This document shows positions 11,521 to 21,892 of a stretch of DNA of 64,000 nucleotides, one piece after another. This stretch comes from Schizophyllum amplum (Eukaryota > Basidiomycota > Agaricomycetes > Agaricales > Schizophyllaceae), in contig VDMD01000014.1 of the NCBI GenBank assembly GCA_007026445.1, positions 558,001 to 622,000 of the forward strand. Direction: 5' to 3'. Position 1 is the first letter of the stretch, and each line of letters starts with the position of its first letter. A program made the position numbers and the translations under genes. Under the pieces are notes generated by a model that saw only the letters and a list, made by a program, of their open reading frames with translations, did not search any database and was not told where the DNA came from.

Positions 11521-11837
11521 TTGGCCCCTTGCACCTCGTCCACTCTTTGGCTTCTTCGATTCGCACCTGTACTCTAAGTAAGTATACCTCAGCCTGCCTC
11601 ACATACATATACACATCTCCGCATATACGCCTTTGGAGGTGAGTGTGGCTGCAGCGCTGGGTAAGTACGTATGGCGGCGACGGGTACTTTGTCCGCGCAG
11701 ATCACTGATCATTGATACACACGGCGCACGGCAGCGTGACCTGGTAGTCGCGGTCGCAGGTGGGTCTCGCTCGACGAGGACGTTGTCTCCCGCGAGGTCC
11801 TTCTTGACATAGACTTTCGCCACCATTCCCGCAAGCG
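11521..11837. other. Intergenic, RPC9 to DUF6534 gene
   Basis: About 320 bases with no recognised element. It must carry the RPC9 3' end and the promoter of the next gene; no TATA box is evident. Confidence 0.4.
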
Positions 11838-13702
11838 ATGTCCGGCCTGGACGATGGCCCGCCACACGCGACGCTCGGTGTGTTCTTCATCGGTCTGGCC
11901 CTCTCGACAAGGTATGAACGACCTCGGGCGCGTCTTTTGCGATCTGACCCGCTTGCAGCTACTACGGTATCACGTTCATGCAGGCCTGCATCTACTTTCG
12001 CAGCTTCCCGGCGGATGGGTGGCGCATGAAGACTCTGGTGCGTCTGAGATGTTCTGCACAGCGGAGCTTGAGAATGACCTACATTCCCTCAGGTCGCGGT
12101 CGTATGGTGGGTAATATAGGGGACGCAAGGAAACGCGCGCAAGAATCTGAGGCCTTGATCCTACAGGCTAGTGGAGACCATTAGCGCTATCTGCACGCCG
12201 CACGCTGCATACACCTACATGATAAAGCATCGGGGCAACATCACGGCAATGATGCACACAGAATGGTACGCTCCGTGGACTTCACCCTCCATGTGTGTAT
12301 GCTGAGAATTATCTTAGGAGCCTTGGTGTTAGTTCATCTCCTGACTTCGCACGGACGACTCTGACCCTTTCGACAGCTTCCAGCGGGCACCAATGTAAGT
12401 CTCGTTCTGGACCGCGCCTAGTATGATATTCACATAGAACAGTCGACCTCTGGAACACTCGTACAACTGTTCCTTGCGCGACGTGTCTTCATTCGTGAGT
12501 GCTTCGGGACAATTCTACCCAGAGTGGCACTGACGGATGCTCAGTTAGCGGTCGGAATTGGCTCCTTACTGGCCTCATAGTATGAGATCCCGTCGCGGAG
12601 AAGATGTAGCTGATTGTCTTGTAGTGCGTGATGGCTCTGGTCCAAGGAGGTGAGCGCACAAATCACTAGTTCGAGTGTAAACCTAACAAATGCTGTCGGT
12701 AGGCATGGGTTGGAGTAGGTCCACGAATTTCTTGACCGTAAACCGCCACTCATCGTTACGCCTTAGGCATCGCTATACTCACGTATGTTTCCTCGGTGGC
12801 GTATTTATGATCGATCTCACTGGGTGGCAGGCTCATGTATCCAGATGGGGAGAATATCAAGAAGTTTGCTGTGAGTGTGTCGGGAACGCCATGGATCGGT
12901 GCTGATTTGATGGCCTAACAGGAACTCGTACCACCTACATTCGCTTTGACAGCAGCAACGGATGTCATCGTTACCGCGTCGCTCGTTTACTATTTGCAAG
13001 TGAGGAAGACTGGACTCGAACGGTAAATATGATCCAGGGCTCAGAAAAACTCTAGCGCTTACCTCTGCCTCAGCACGAACGGTCTCGTCAACAAACTGAT
13101 GATCATGACGGTGAACAATGGCCTAGTTAGCAGGTGTGTCCAGAAGGCAGTGTAAGTTCGAATTTGCGGCCTCACGAATCGATAGTGCTCTTGCGCTCGC
13201 AGCGTGCATCATACAGCTGAGATGGCCCGCGAGCTTTGTCCCGTTCGCATTGTGTTTCCTGCTGGGTAAAGGTGCGGACAATCCGAGCTCCAAGTCGACA
13301 GCGCATACTCACTCGAATGCAGCGTATCCCAACGCCTTACTGACAAGGTGAATCTGAGTCTGGACTTTCGTTTTGTGGCCCTGAACTTCCTGTTTGATAG
13401 TCTCAACACCCGACAAGGCATTCACGCCAAGCAGCCCTCTGCTACCGAACAAAAACGGGACGCGTCCGGCATATATTTTGCTCAGGTAAGGAGCGATCGA
13501 TGATGACATCCGCCTTCTAATACAAGCTCACCAGTCCGTTGCGACCATGTCTGACGGTCCACCTACGTTTCGTAGCGCCGACTTCGAGGGCGGCGGTGTG
13601 GAAGTGCACGGTCAGATAGTAGGTGTAAGTGTAACGAGGGAGGTCACGTCCGAATGGGCAGAGAACGCACCTCGGCGCCCTGCACGCGTGGCCGAGTGGT
13701 AG
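11838..13702 (+). CDS. DUF6534-type multi-pass membrane protein
   Basis: About ten small exons. The first (11838-11911) encodes MSGLDDGPPHATLGVFFIGL and joins to SYYGITFMQACIYFRSFPAD, then VAVVWLVETISAICTPHAAY. Later exons give GTLVQLFLARRVFILSGRNW, FALTAATDVIVTASLVYYLQ, TNGLVNKLMIMTVNNGL and YPNALLTSLNTRQ. This order (YG-T-QxYxY, VQ-FFxxRV, TD-xxxxSLxYxL, LYxNxLLxxLNxR) is that of the seven-helix DUF6534 family, very expanded in Agaricomycetes and of unknown function. Internal junctions around 12380-12870 are less certain than the rest. The hydrophilic tail ends EWAENAPRRPARVAEW at the TAG at 13700-13702. The protein is presumed to sit in the plasma or endomembrane. Confidence 0.75.
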
Positions 13703-13939
13703 ACCACTGTGATTTGGCATCTATGCAGGCTTTCTTCGCGCAGACTGCAGTAAGCAGGTCGCCTCGGCCTGCCTTATTCTGTGGCGTCTCATGGCGGGGA
13801 GCGAGCTTCGACGGCGCATAATTTCCTACGAGGCTGGCATAGTCCACATTCGCACCTATCTACCGATGATGGGGGTTGCCGCTCGCGCATTTGTGACTGT
13901 CTGCAGTGTCGATAGACAATAAAGGAGACGACGAAGCTA

Positions 13940-14768
13940 TTATGCCGCCCCCATCAGTCCAACTCCTCCCTCGTAGGGACTCAGCGCCTTCATAAGCCTC
14001 GCCCACCGCCCATCATTGAGCTCGCGCACCTTCGCCCATCCTTCCGGGTACACCTTCCCGAGGTACACAAAGGACCCAGCGATCACAAAATCCGCAAAGG
14101 TTGGCGCGTCCGAGCCCATAAAGAACGGCCCCGTCTGCCCGGCCTTCTCGGCCTCCTGCAAACTCCCCGCGAGCCAATCCAGCCCCGTCTTCAATTCCTC
14201 CCACCCCTTCGCCGAGACCTCAGGTGTGGCCCACTCTTCGAGGGTAAGGCCGTTGAGTATAGACTCCCACTTGCGACGGACGTATGCGACGGTGGGTTCG
14301 TTGAACGCCTCGATGGTGTGGAGGAGAGTCCAGTGGACGAGCGGCATGTAGATTTTTGCGTAGTGCGTGTCGGCGAAAACGCGCTGGAGGGCGACGGTGC
14401 CAGCGGGGACGATGCGTGGGGTGTCGGGGTACGCGGAGTCGAGGTAGGTGGCAATGACGAGGGATTCGGAAACGGATTGTCCGGTGGAGAGGTCGTGGAT
14501 GGCGGGAACGGTGTAGTCTACACCGGGATAGGGGTTCGTGGGAGGGGCACCGATGCTTTGGCATTTGGACGCGATTTCCGGCATCTCAGCCCATTCGATG
14601 TGGAAGGGTATGCCTTTGTAGTTGAGCGCGTATCTGACATAGCGTCAGAAAGTGTTGGTGGATGTTCAAGCTTCAAGCGGAAGGTACATACCTGACTTTC
14701 CATACGTTCGAGGATATGGGGCCCGCTTTGTCGGTGGGAATATCGAGTAAAGTGATCTCGTTGACCAT
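13940..14768 (-). CDS. Glutathione S-transferase-like protein, FuA-type (copy A)
   Basis: Exons 14768-14692 and 14633-13940 on the minus strand, intron 58 bp, 256 residues. The N-terminal thioredoxin-like domain reads MVNEITLLDIPTDKAGPISS, then NVWKVRYALNYKGIPF. YTVPAIHD (the conserved Val-Pro at the glutathione site) and SESLVIATYLDSAYPDTPR follow. The C-terminal helical domain carries TFADFVIAGSFVYLGKVYPE. The length and the SxNxWKxR, NYKGLPF and VPAIHDPSTG pattern resemble the fungus-specific FuA class, which conjugates glutathione to small aromatics and binds wood extractives. Class and substrate are inference. It is the last of four same-strand paralogues and has a strong TATA box. Confidence 0.85.
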
Positions 14769-14810
14769 GGTTGTATCTGGAGCTGCTCGACCTTCTGAAC
14801 CACGGCCACC

Positions 14811-14817
14811 TTTTATA
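14811..14817 (-). promoter_or_regulatory. TATA box of GST copy A
   Basis: TATAAAA on the minus strand, about 43 bases upstream of the ATG at 14768. Copies B, C and D carry the same element at nearly the same distance. Confidence 0.65.
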
Positions 14818-14948
14818 GCTAGCCAGATACCAACAGAGCGTGACACAGCATCTTACTCAGGCGCAAGGAGAAGAGTGAGCAGGGAAACAGTGGGATGACA
14901 TCGCTATGTGACACTGAGTGCTCGCTCAACGGCCGCACTTGAAGAAAT

Positions 14949-14963
14949 CCCGTTCCAAGCGGG
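14949..14963. promoter_or_regulatory. Candidate GC-palindrome regulatory site, GST copy A
   Basis: CCCGTTCCAAGCGGG lies about 180 bases upstream of the ATG, inside a block (GCCGCACTTGAAGAAATC...) shared with copies B and C. Conservation among copies suggests an operator-like site, but recent duplication alone could explain it. Confidence 0.35.
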
Positions 14964-15528
14964 ATTTGAGAACTTTCGATGAATGGGTACAGCGGAGACT
15001 CAGATAGGCGCATCCAGAGACTCAGAGTTCCTTCCACCCGTACACGTGACTCCGAATCGGGACTAGCTTCTGTGGCGCGCCGCGCGCCGCCATAAACCCA
15101 TAATTCGCGTTTTGCATATATTCATGCCGTCAATAAACCTGAATATCTCAGGTCGAACGATCAACGATGTCCCGTGACCGTTCTTGTCCTCAACCACCAC
15201 CGTCAACACCGCCGACGAAGGGCGCGGGGGAGGGGGGCGACGTGCAGTGCTGCTGCACGCGTCATTTTCAGGTGCGTGGCATTCGTGATAAACGTAGGCA
15301 CTGTCTGATACGCGCTCAGCTCGACGCCTCGTCGAGAACGGCATCGACGACAACGATAACGACCAGGTCGCGCCACGGTCGCGCAGCCGGCAAACGCCGA
15401 CCGAAGAACCCCCGTGGGGCCTCGCGCCCTTCCCCGCATTCCCCGTCTTCGACGTCGTTGCTGACGGCGTCGTGGACAACTCTATAACAACTTTACAGCT
15501 TTGGCCGTCGGCCCCTTCATTTTTACCT
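14964..15528. other. Region with unassigned coding-like sequence upstream of GST copy A
   Basis: No gene could be assigned. Joining a plus-strand stretch ending near 15271 (AVLLHASFS) to one from about 15320 (RLVENGIDDNDNDQVAPRS... to a stop near 15528) across a GTGCGT...CAG intron keeps an open frame that looks coding-like. It matches nothing I know. A 138-residue minus-strand frame (15063-15479) overlaps it. At most one is real. Confidence 0.3.
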
Positions 15529-15530
15529 TA

Positions 15531-17326
15531 GAGTCTGGACAGTCACAGTCAACACTCAGCGTTGAGCGCCAGTGAGAAGTGTCCTACCGGAAAAGATCTC
15601 ACGATACCTTGGACTATCCAGCGACCGATCATAGGCTGAGATAGACGGGGATCGTCTCTGACCATGAAAGTGATTGTACAAAACTAGCCGACAGTATCCA
15701 GATAGAATGCAATATTATTCCATTGCTTCAGATATGGATGTACCTACTCAAAACTACCAATAACTACCGAACATCCCGCGACGTCATCGCAGCTCGCTGG
15801 GCCCTACGCGAGCTCGGGAATACGGTCTACCACCTGTCGGGCTGTCCGCCGCCTCACTGCGCTCCCTGTCGCGCGTGTATAACAGAGTCTGCAGCAAGGG
15901 TCAGCTGACTGCAAGGCAGATTCATAGCGAGACGTACTGTATGCCGATACCGCGCGGATGTTCTGAGCGTGGCCTAGGTCGCCGGACTTACGCGTACGCA
16001 GGATGCCCACAGATAGTCGTTGTACAGTTGAATGCGGGGCGTGCAAGGCCAGAGCGCAACCATACCTGTGAGGAAGTCAGACGTGTATCGTCGTGCAAGA
16101 TCGCAGACACACCTACATGTCATGATCGGCCGCGTGCGTATGAGCACAAAGAAGGCGCCGCCGAACCGCGCGACTCTCCCGATGCGAAATCGCGTCAGCC
16201 GCCAGCGCAAGGCCTGCCGGTGTTATGTGCGGCACAACGGGTCGGGAGAGCGCATGAAAAGGTACTTTACCAGCAGGCGACCGCCTACACCTGGATGTAT
16301 GCGCCCAGTTATCGCGCTTGAAGGCGTCTATCATCCTGTCAATCATGGTAGTCAGCATGCGTGGCCCAATCAGAGAGTAACACACGCACCTTGCTCGTTT
16401 GAGCGCCTCCCGCAATCGAATCGGCGTATATGCGCGCTCGTTGGGGCATTTCTCGTCGGGCGCCCTGCGGCAAGATCACACTGCACTGCTCATGCAGGGG
16501 GGCACCAGCGGAGTCCAAAGCCGCCCGTCGACCGAGACGTAGGCAGCAGGGCCGACGGGAGGGGAGACGGGACGGGGAGGCGCACGCGCACGCGAGACGC
16601 CGACGGACATGCATGATGGTGGGGAAAGACAAGAGGCGAGCGGGAGGCGCAAGGGACGCGTCGTCTTGGGTCGCGTCGCCATCATGTAATCGCATGACGC
16701 ACGGGCCATAGGGTAGACAAGACTTTCGACTTCCTTCCTTCCCTCAGAAAGAAGTCATCGTCCTAGAAGTTTACAAAAGTAAACGTCAAATATTTGTGAC
16801 AAACTTGGACAGTTGACGTCGTTCAAAATGCAAGAATCCTTGTTCGACAATTCGCCAGACATTGAGTATTGTTTGGTCGTGTCAGGTAGTTGCTGATAGC
16901 GAGGGATATAGTGCGATCGTTCGGGGTAGGACACTTCTCACTGGGGTTGAGCGTTGAGCGCTGAGCAGGCGTTGTCCGAAAAACTGTGACCGACGCACAG
17001 GTGATCTTCGGAGAATTCCGCGTGCACGTGCTTCCAGACATTCGAGTGCGTACTGCATGCACGTCGAAAGTTTTGTGTCGCCAAAGACCCAGTTGCTTGA
17101 CAATAACGCTACTGGTCGACATTCTATCCAAGGGTATGTAGATCAAGCTGCAGGTCGTTCATACTTAGAGACAAGGCTCATCGAATGGTGTCACACAAGT
17201 TCAACAACCGTGACAATATCGGAGATCTCCGAAGGTGTCACGGCACCGCGCCTCCGAAACGCCGGAGTTTCTCGGTCAACGCCTGCTCAACGCAGCGCTG
17301 AGCGTTGACTGTGACTGTCCAGACTC
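15531..17326. mobile_element. TA-flanked terminal-inverted-repeat DNA transposon-like element, 1.8 kb
   Basis: The left end starts GAGTCTGGACAGTCACAGTC at 15531, and its exact reverse complement ends at 17326. The inverted repeats are identical over 23 bases and differ at one of the first 31. Both ends abut TA (15529-15530 and 17327-17328), as expected of a TA target-site duplication (Tc1/mariner-like or similar TA-targeting families). The sequence to the right (AGTACCGATAGCGAC...) resumes the repeat unit found next to GST copy D near 21665, so the element appears to have inserted into a duplicated GST unit. No transposase motif (DDE/D) could be recognised, so it may be non-autonomous. Confidence 0.75.
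15820..16520 (-). other. Coding-like spliced segment inside the 1.8 kb element, unrecognised
   Basis: On the minus strand, a segment encoding PDEKCPNERAYTPIRLREAL ends at a GTGCGT donor near 16388. A 55-bp intron ending TTGACAG joins it in frame to MIDAFKRDNWAHTSR. A further segment gives FGGAFFVLIRTRPIMT, then after an intron (near 16060-16100) CMVALWPCTPRIQLYNDYLW. The intron boundaries look genuine but the overall frame breaks, so this may be a decayed or captured gene fragment. I do not recognise the family and assign no function. Confidence 0.3.
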
Positions 17327-17540
17327 TAAGTAGTACCGATAGCGACAAGATGTTCTATCACGAGCAGATACCGATGGTAGTGATGAATGAGACCGTGCGG
17401 CGTGCGTTCGTGGACGCCACCAGGTCGTCTTCAGTCGCACCTTATTTATCATTATCTATGCTGAATGTTTGCCCTTCAACTGTTTACGACTTGTATCCAG
17501 TGGCGCAATGGACCCCATTCTAAGACGACAACAATGATAT

Positions 17541-18373
17541 TCAAGCCGCCCCTTTCAGTCCAACTCCTCCCTCGTAGGGACTCAGCGCCTTCATAAGCCT
17601 CGCCCACCGCCCATCATTGAGCTCGCGCACCTTCGCCCATCCTTCCGGGTACACCTTCCCGAGGTACATGAAGGTCCCGGCGACCACGAAATCAGCGAAG
17701 GTTGGCGCCTCGCCCATGAAAAACGGCCCCGTCTGTCCGGCCTTCTCGGCCTCCTGCAGACTCCCCGCGAGCCAGTCCAACCCCGTCTTCAATTCCTCCC
17801 AGCCTTTCGTCGAGACCTCGGGCGTGGCCCACTCTTCGAGGGTAAGGCCGTTGAGCGCGGGCTCCCGCTGGCGGCGAATGTGTGCGACGGAGGGTTCGTT
17901 GAACGTGGTGATGGCGCGGATGAAGATCCAGTGGATGAGCGGCATGGTGATTTTCGCGAAGTGCGTGTCGGCAAAGACGCGTTGGATGGCGACGGTGCCA
18001 GCGGGCACGATACGCGGGGTGTCGGGGTACGCGGAGTCGAGGTAGGTGGCGATGACGAGGGATTCGGAGATGGACTTTCCTGTGGAGGGGTCGTGAATGG
18101 CGGGGACGGTGTAGTCAACGCCGGGGTATGGTTTAGTGGGAGGGGCACCAATTTTTTGGCATTTGGGCGCAATTTCCGGCCATTCAGCCCATTCGATGCG
18201 GAAGGGCAAGCTTTTGTAGTTGAGCGCGTATCTGACATAGAGTCAGAATGTGTCGGTGGTTGTTCAACGTTCACAGTTCAAGCAGAAGGTGCATACCTGA
18301 TTTTCCACACGTTCATGGATATCGGGCCCGCTTTGTCGGTGGGAATATCGAGTAAAGTAATTTCGTTGGCCAT
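17541..18373 (-). CDS. Glutathione S-transferase-like protein, FuA-type (copy B)
   Basis: Exons 18373-18297 and 18231-17541 on the minus strand, intron 65 bp, 255 residues. It is very similar to copy A throughout: MANEITLLDIPTDKAGPISM, NVWKIRYALNYK, then PFRIEWAEWPEIAPKCQKIG, YTVPAIHDPSTGKSISESLV and TFADFVVAGTFMYLGKVYPE. One residue shorter than A near MGSDAP/MGEAP. The flanking DNA, including the 3' side and the promoter, is also duplicated, so this is a segmental rather than a retro-copy duplication. The reading frame is intact. Confidence 0.85.
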
Positions 18374-18414
18374 GGTTGTATCTGCAGCTGCTCGACCTGC
18401 TGAACTACTCCACC

Positions 18415-18421
18415 TTTTATA
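18415..18421 (-). promoter_or_regulatory. TATA box of GST copy B
   Basis: TATAAAA on the minus strand, 42 bases upstream of the ATG, in the context CTATAAAAGG shared with copy A. Confidence 0.65.
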
Positions 18422-18535
18422 GCTAGCCAGAGCGTGGGTCAGCATCTTACTCAGGCCAGGGTGAAGAGTGAGCACGGCAATAGTGGGATGACATTGCTAT
18501 CTCAGTGCTCCTTCGAAGGCCGCACTTGAAGAAAT

Positions 18536-18550
18536 CCCGTTCAAAGCGGG
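18536..18550. promoter_or_regulatory. Candidate GC-palindrome regulatory site, GST copy B
   Basis: CCCGTTCAAAGCGGG, about 163 bases upstream of the ATG, equivalent to the site upstream of copies A and C. Confidence 0.35.
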
Positions 18551-19315
18551 GTCTGAGAGCTCCGATAAACGGCGATTCACTGTAGAGCGGAGGTGGGTGC
18601 ATCCTAGGTGAGCACGCGTATCATGGCAGCTGGATAGCAGTACAATCTTTTGCAAAGTCGTGACTAGTCTTGGACGTCGTAGGCGAGATGTCCGAGCGAA
18701 AAAGTAGGAATACAGTGAGTAAGCGCGGGATGACCGTTATGTAAGCCCCATCATCAGCCAGAGCTCGCGGTAGGAAACGGTATTTTCGATATGAGAAGAG
18801 CAGCAGACAAGCACTCCGCATCTTGGACTTCAGGATTTCAGTGCTGGGTTTTACTGTGGAAGAGAACATGACAATGACATCGGAGGAGTGGGACACTGTG
18901 GGAGTTTGGGAGAGGAGGTCAGTTAATACCTAATCGGGATCCGGACCCAAACAGGTAGCAACAATTGGACAAGCGCCATCTTGGACTCTTCCAATGTCCA
19001 TTCGCTCGCGCACGCGTGGAAAGGCTTGTCATTCATCTTTGGACGCTGGGCCGTTTGGCTGTCGCACACGATTTGTTTTTGGCTTGTCGTCTCTGCGGGG
19101 TGCGCACAATAAATTCGTGCGCTCTTCCTGCAGTCTATTGACTGACAAACTTCCTGCTGCATTGCAGACCGTATAGTATGCACGATGATAATTATGCGTC
19201 CAGACTCCAATCTACTTTCGGCAGCCCCCTACGAGTCGAAAATATTGGGTGCTTTGTCGCGTACATGAGGGCCAAACTCACATGAGCCCTCAAACAACTC
19301 AGACTGCGTATAGTA
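18551..19315. repeat. Upstream spacer unit of GST copy B (duplicated upstream of C and, in part, D)
   Basis: Blocks in this spacer recur in order near 21060-21600 and 22870-23230. Examples are CCTAATCGGGATCCGGACCC at about 18928, near-identical at about 21366 and 23108, and CTTGTCATTCATC at about 19025, with counterparts near 21476 and 23208. No gene was seen. Confidence 0.7.
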
Positions 19316-19518
19316 CAGTCGTTTGCAGAAAAGTTGGCAGTCCCGTGCCTTCAGATTTCGCGCGCGTGCGCCGTTGCTGCGACGCGTCAGCCAATCGCGT
19401 CGCCAGGGCCGTCGTCTGGACGAACCCGAGGGCGCAACGACGCGTTCGATTGGCCCTCAGCGCCGCGTGGCTCGGAAAAACGCGCGCACGGGACTGCCAA
19501 CTTTTCTGCAAACGACTG
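19316..19518. mobile_element. MITE with 33-bp perfect terminal inverted repeats and TA duplication
   Basis: A 203-bp element starting CAGTCGTTTGCAGAAAAGTT and ending with its exact reverse complement; the arms are identical for 33 bases (19316-19348 and 19486-19518). TA flanks both sides (19314-19315, 19519-19520). The CAGT...ACTG ends are typical of Tc1/mariner/pogo-type elements. There is no coding capacity. The matching position in the neighbouring C-D unit lacks it, so it inserted after the duplication or was lost there. Confidence 0.85.
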
Positions 19519-19968
19519 TAAGCCTAGCACAGGTTCATATTCAGTGGCACTCATCGTAGACCTGTGATAATGGCTTATGTACCTAGTCGATCCCACCAAC
19601 CTTCATAACCATCGATGCAATTGTATAGCGCTAGGCTCAGCCGCTGCATTCAGTATAGACGCACGCATGGACTGACGACGATCCTTTAGCCCAGCCGCGC
19701 GACATCTGCTGACAGCGACGAGACGTTCCAGGCAGATACTAACGATGACAGAAACGAAGGAGACCGTGCAGTCGTGCAAGCCTCATGTTGTGTACGGACA
19801 GATCGCTCCCAGACGAAATGCATGAATATCGAAGTATTGACGGGCGCAGGCTGGCGTGGTCCACGTCCGCGCCTCGGCCTCATGCATCGGCGGTGCGTCT
19901 GCCCTTTTCACGTCGGCAATCCTCTCCAGTGGCGATGATAATTGTTGTAAGCAAGATGACGATGCTAT

Positions 19969-20789
19969 TCAAGCCGCCCCTGCCAGTCCTACTCCTCCCT
20001 CGTAGGGGCTCAGCGCGTCCATAAACTTCGCCCACCGCCCATCATTGAGCTCCCGCACCTTCGCCCGTCCTTCCGGGTACACCTTCCCGAGGGACGTGAA
20101 GGCCCCGGCGACCACAAAATCCGCGAAGGTTGGCGCGTCGCCCATAAAGAACGGCCCCGTCTGCCCAGTCTTCTCGGCCTCCTGCAAACTTCCCGCCAGC
20201 CAGTCCAGCCCTGTCTTCAGGTCCTCCCACCCCTTCGCCGAGAGCTCGGGCGTGGCCCACTCTTCGATCGTGAGACCCTTGAGCGCGAGCTCCCGCGAGC
20301 GTCGAATGTGTGCCTTGGTGGGTTCGTTGAACGCGTTAAAGGCGTGCATAAACATATAGTAGATGAGCGGCATGTTGACTTTCGCGAAGTGCGTTTCGGC
20401 GAAGATGCGCTGGAGCGCGAAGGTGCCAGAGGGGACGAGGCGTGGGGTGTCGGGGTAGGCGGAGTCGAGGTAGGCGGCGATGAGGAGGGATTCGGCGACG
20501 GATTTCCCGGTGGAGGGATCGTGGATGGCAGGAACGGTGTAGTCTAAACCAGGGCGGGGTTTCGTGGGAGGGACATCGAATTTCTGGGAGTTGGACGCGA
20601 TGTCTGGCAACTCAGTCCACTCGGTGCGGAACGGCAAGCCTTTGTAGTTAAGCGCGTATCTTCGGTGGAAAAATTAGACGACGGAGGTAACTTCACGAGT
20701 GGAAGTGCATACCTGATTTTCCATGTGTTCATGGAAACCGGACCCGCGGTGTGTGTGGGAATGTCGAGGAGGGTGATTTCGTTGGCCAT
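19969..20789 (-). CDS. Glutathione S-transferase-like protein, FuA-type (copy C)
   Basis: Exons 20789-20713 and 20659-19969 on the minus strand, intron 53 bp, 255 residues, frame intact. The N-terminus is MANEITLLDIPTHTAGPVSM, NTWKIRYALNYKGLPF. The glutathione-site region reads LDYTVPAIHDPSTGKSVAES, and the C-terminal domain has TFADFVVAGAFTSLGKVYPE. It diverges more from A and B in the central helices (for example IYYMFMHAFNAFNEPTKAHI), so substrate pockets may differ. Same architecture and TATA-type promoter as the other copies. Confidence 0.85.
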
Positions 20790-20832
20790 GGTATGTCGAA
20801 GAGCTGATTCACCTGTATAACTTCCTTCGATC

Positions 20833-20839
20833 TTTTATA
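20833..20839 (-). promoter_or_regulatory. TATA box of GST copy C
   Basis: TATAAAA on the minus strand, 44 bases upstream of the ATG at 20789. Confidence 0.65.
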
Positions 20840-20973
20840 GAGGAGATCAGACACCAATAGAGTGCGCTGCGTGACCCAGCGTCTTAGTAAGGCCCAGAGT
20901 GAAGAGTGACCCGGGAAACAGGGGGATGGCATTGCTATCTCACTGTCCTGTCATGAGCCGCACCTGGAGAAAG

Positions 20974-20988
20974 CCCGTTCGAAGCGGG
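20974..20988. promoter_or_regulatory. Candidate GC-palindrome regulatory site, GST copy C
   Basis: CCCGTTCGAAGCGGG, the most symmetrical version, about 185 bases upstream of the ATG. It lies in a block that otherwise differs noticeably from copies A and B, which makes its retention more meaningful. Confidence 0.4.
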
Positions 20989-21892
20989 GCCTGAGAGTTC
21001 GATGGACGGCAATGCGTGTCCTGGTAACTTGAAAAATAAGTGGAGCCGAGGTAGTTGTAGCTAGAGTGAGCACGCGTGTGATGGCAGCTGGCTAGTAGTA
21101 TGATATTTTTCGAGGTTCGTGGCCAATACTAGACGTCGCAGACGAGATGTCCGGGCGAAAGAGCAGAAGATCAGTGTTGGATCAGTGAGTACTAAGCGCG
21201 GGGTGTTGTGTAAGCCCATTCATCGGCCAGCTGCCGCAGGAAACGGCATCTTTGATATAGGAAGAGCAGCAGACAAGCATCCCGCATGTTGGACTCCAGA
21301 ATTTCAGAGCGCCGGTTCTCACCGTGAAAGAGAGTGGGAGAGGTCACGCCTGATATAAGTTATCACCTGATCGGGATCCGAGCCCAAGCTGGGCCAAATA
21401 AGTATCAACAAATGGACAAACGCCATTTTGGACTTCACCTCGTTAGCGCACGCGCGGAAAGACCGATGCATCGTTTGTCATTCATTCTAAGACGCTGTTC
21501 GGCTGCCGTGCGTGCAGCTTTGGCCTGTCGTCTCTGCAGTGTGCGTACAAATTTGTGCGCTCTTCCTGTTGAACCCTGCAATCACTGCCAGTCTCCGACG
21601 AAATTGGGTGCTACCCGACACGGCGTATACAGGATGATGTGCGTCCAGATTCACGCCTGCGCGCGCGCGCGTCTACTACCGATAGCGACGAGATATTCCA
21701 TGACGGGCAAATAACAATGAATGAGACCGTGCGTTCGTGGTTGCCAGCCTCACTCTGCCTCACGGACAACTCCCCGGCGGGTACTTCAATTGTAGTAGCG
21801 TTCGCACCTTATTTCGATGTTGAATGTTTGCCCTTCAGCCGTTTACTACTTTTGTTCAGTGGCAATGGATCCAAAGACGACGACAATAATAT
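20989..21892. repeat. Upstream spacer unit of GST copy C
   Basis: Second copy of the GST spacer unit. Its distal part (21665-21892, ACCGATAGCGACGAGATATT onward) matches the sequence just right of the 1.8 kb element (17334-17540), which is the 3' flank of copy B. No gene recognised. Confidence 0.65.

Noticed and set aside
13684..13705. GCGTGGCCGAGTGGTAGAC resembles a tRNA A box
   Set aside because: No B box, no acceptor pairing and it lies in the final codons of the DUF6534 gene.
15063..15479. 138-residue minus-strand open frame upstream of GST copy A
   Set aside because: No recognisable domain, Arg/Ser-rich composition, and it competes with a plus-strand coding-like stretch on the same DNA.
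19299..19559. Several 70-90-residue open frames on both strands
   Set aside because: They lie within the MITE and begin in its inverted repeats (for example MQKSWQSR in two directions), so they are by-products of the repeat.
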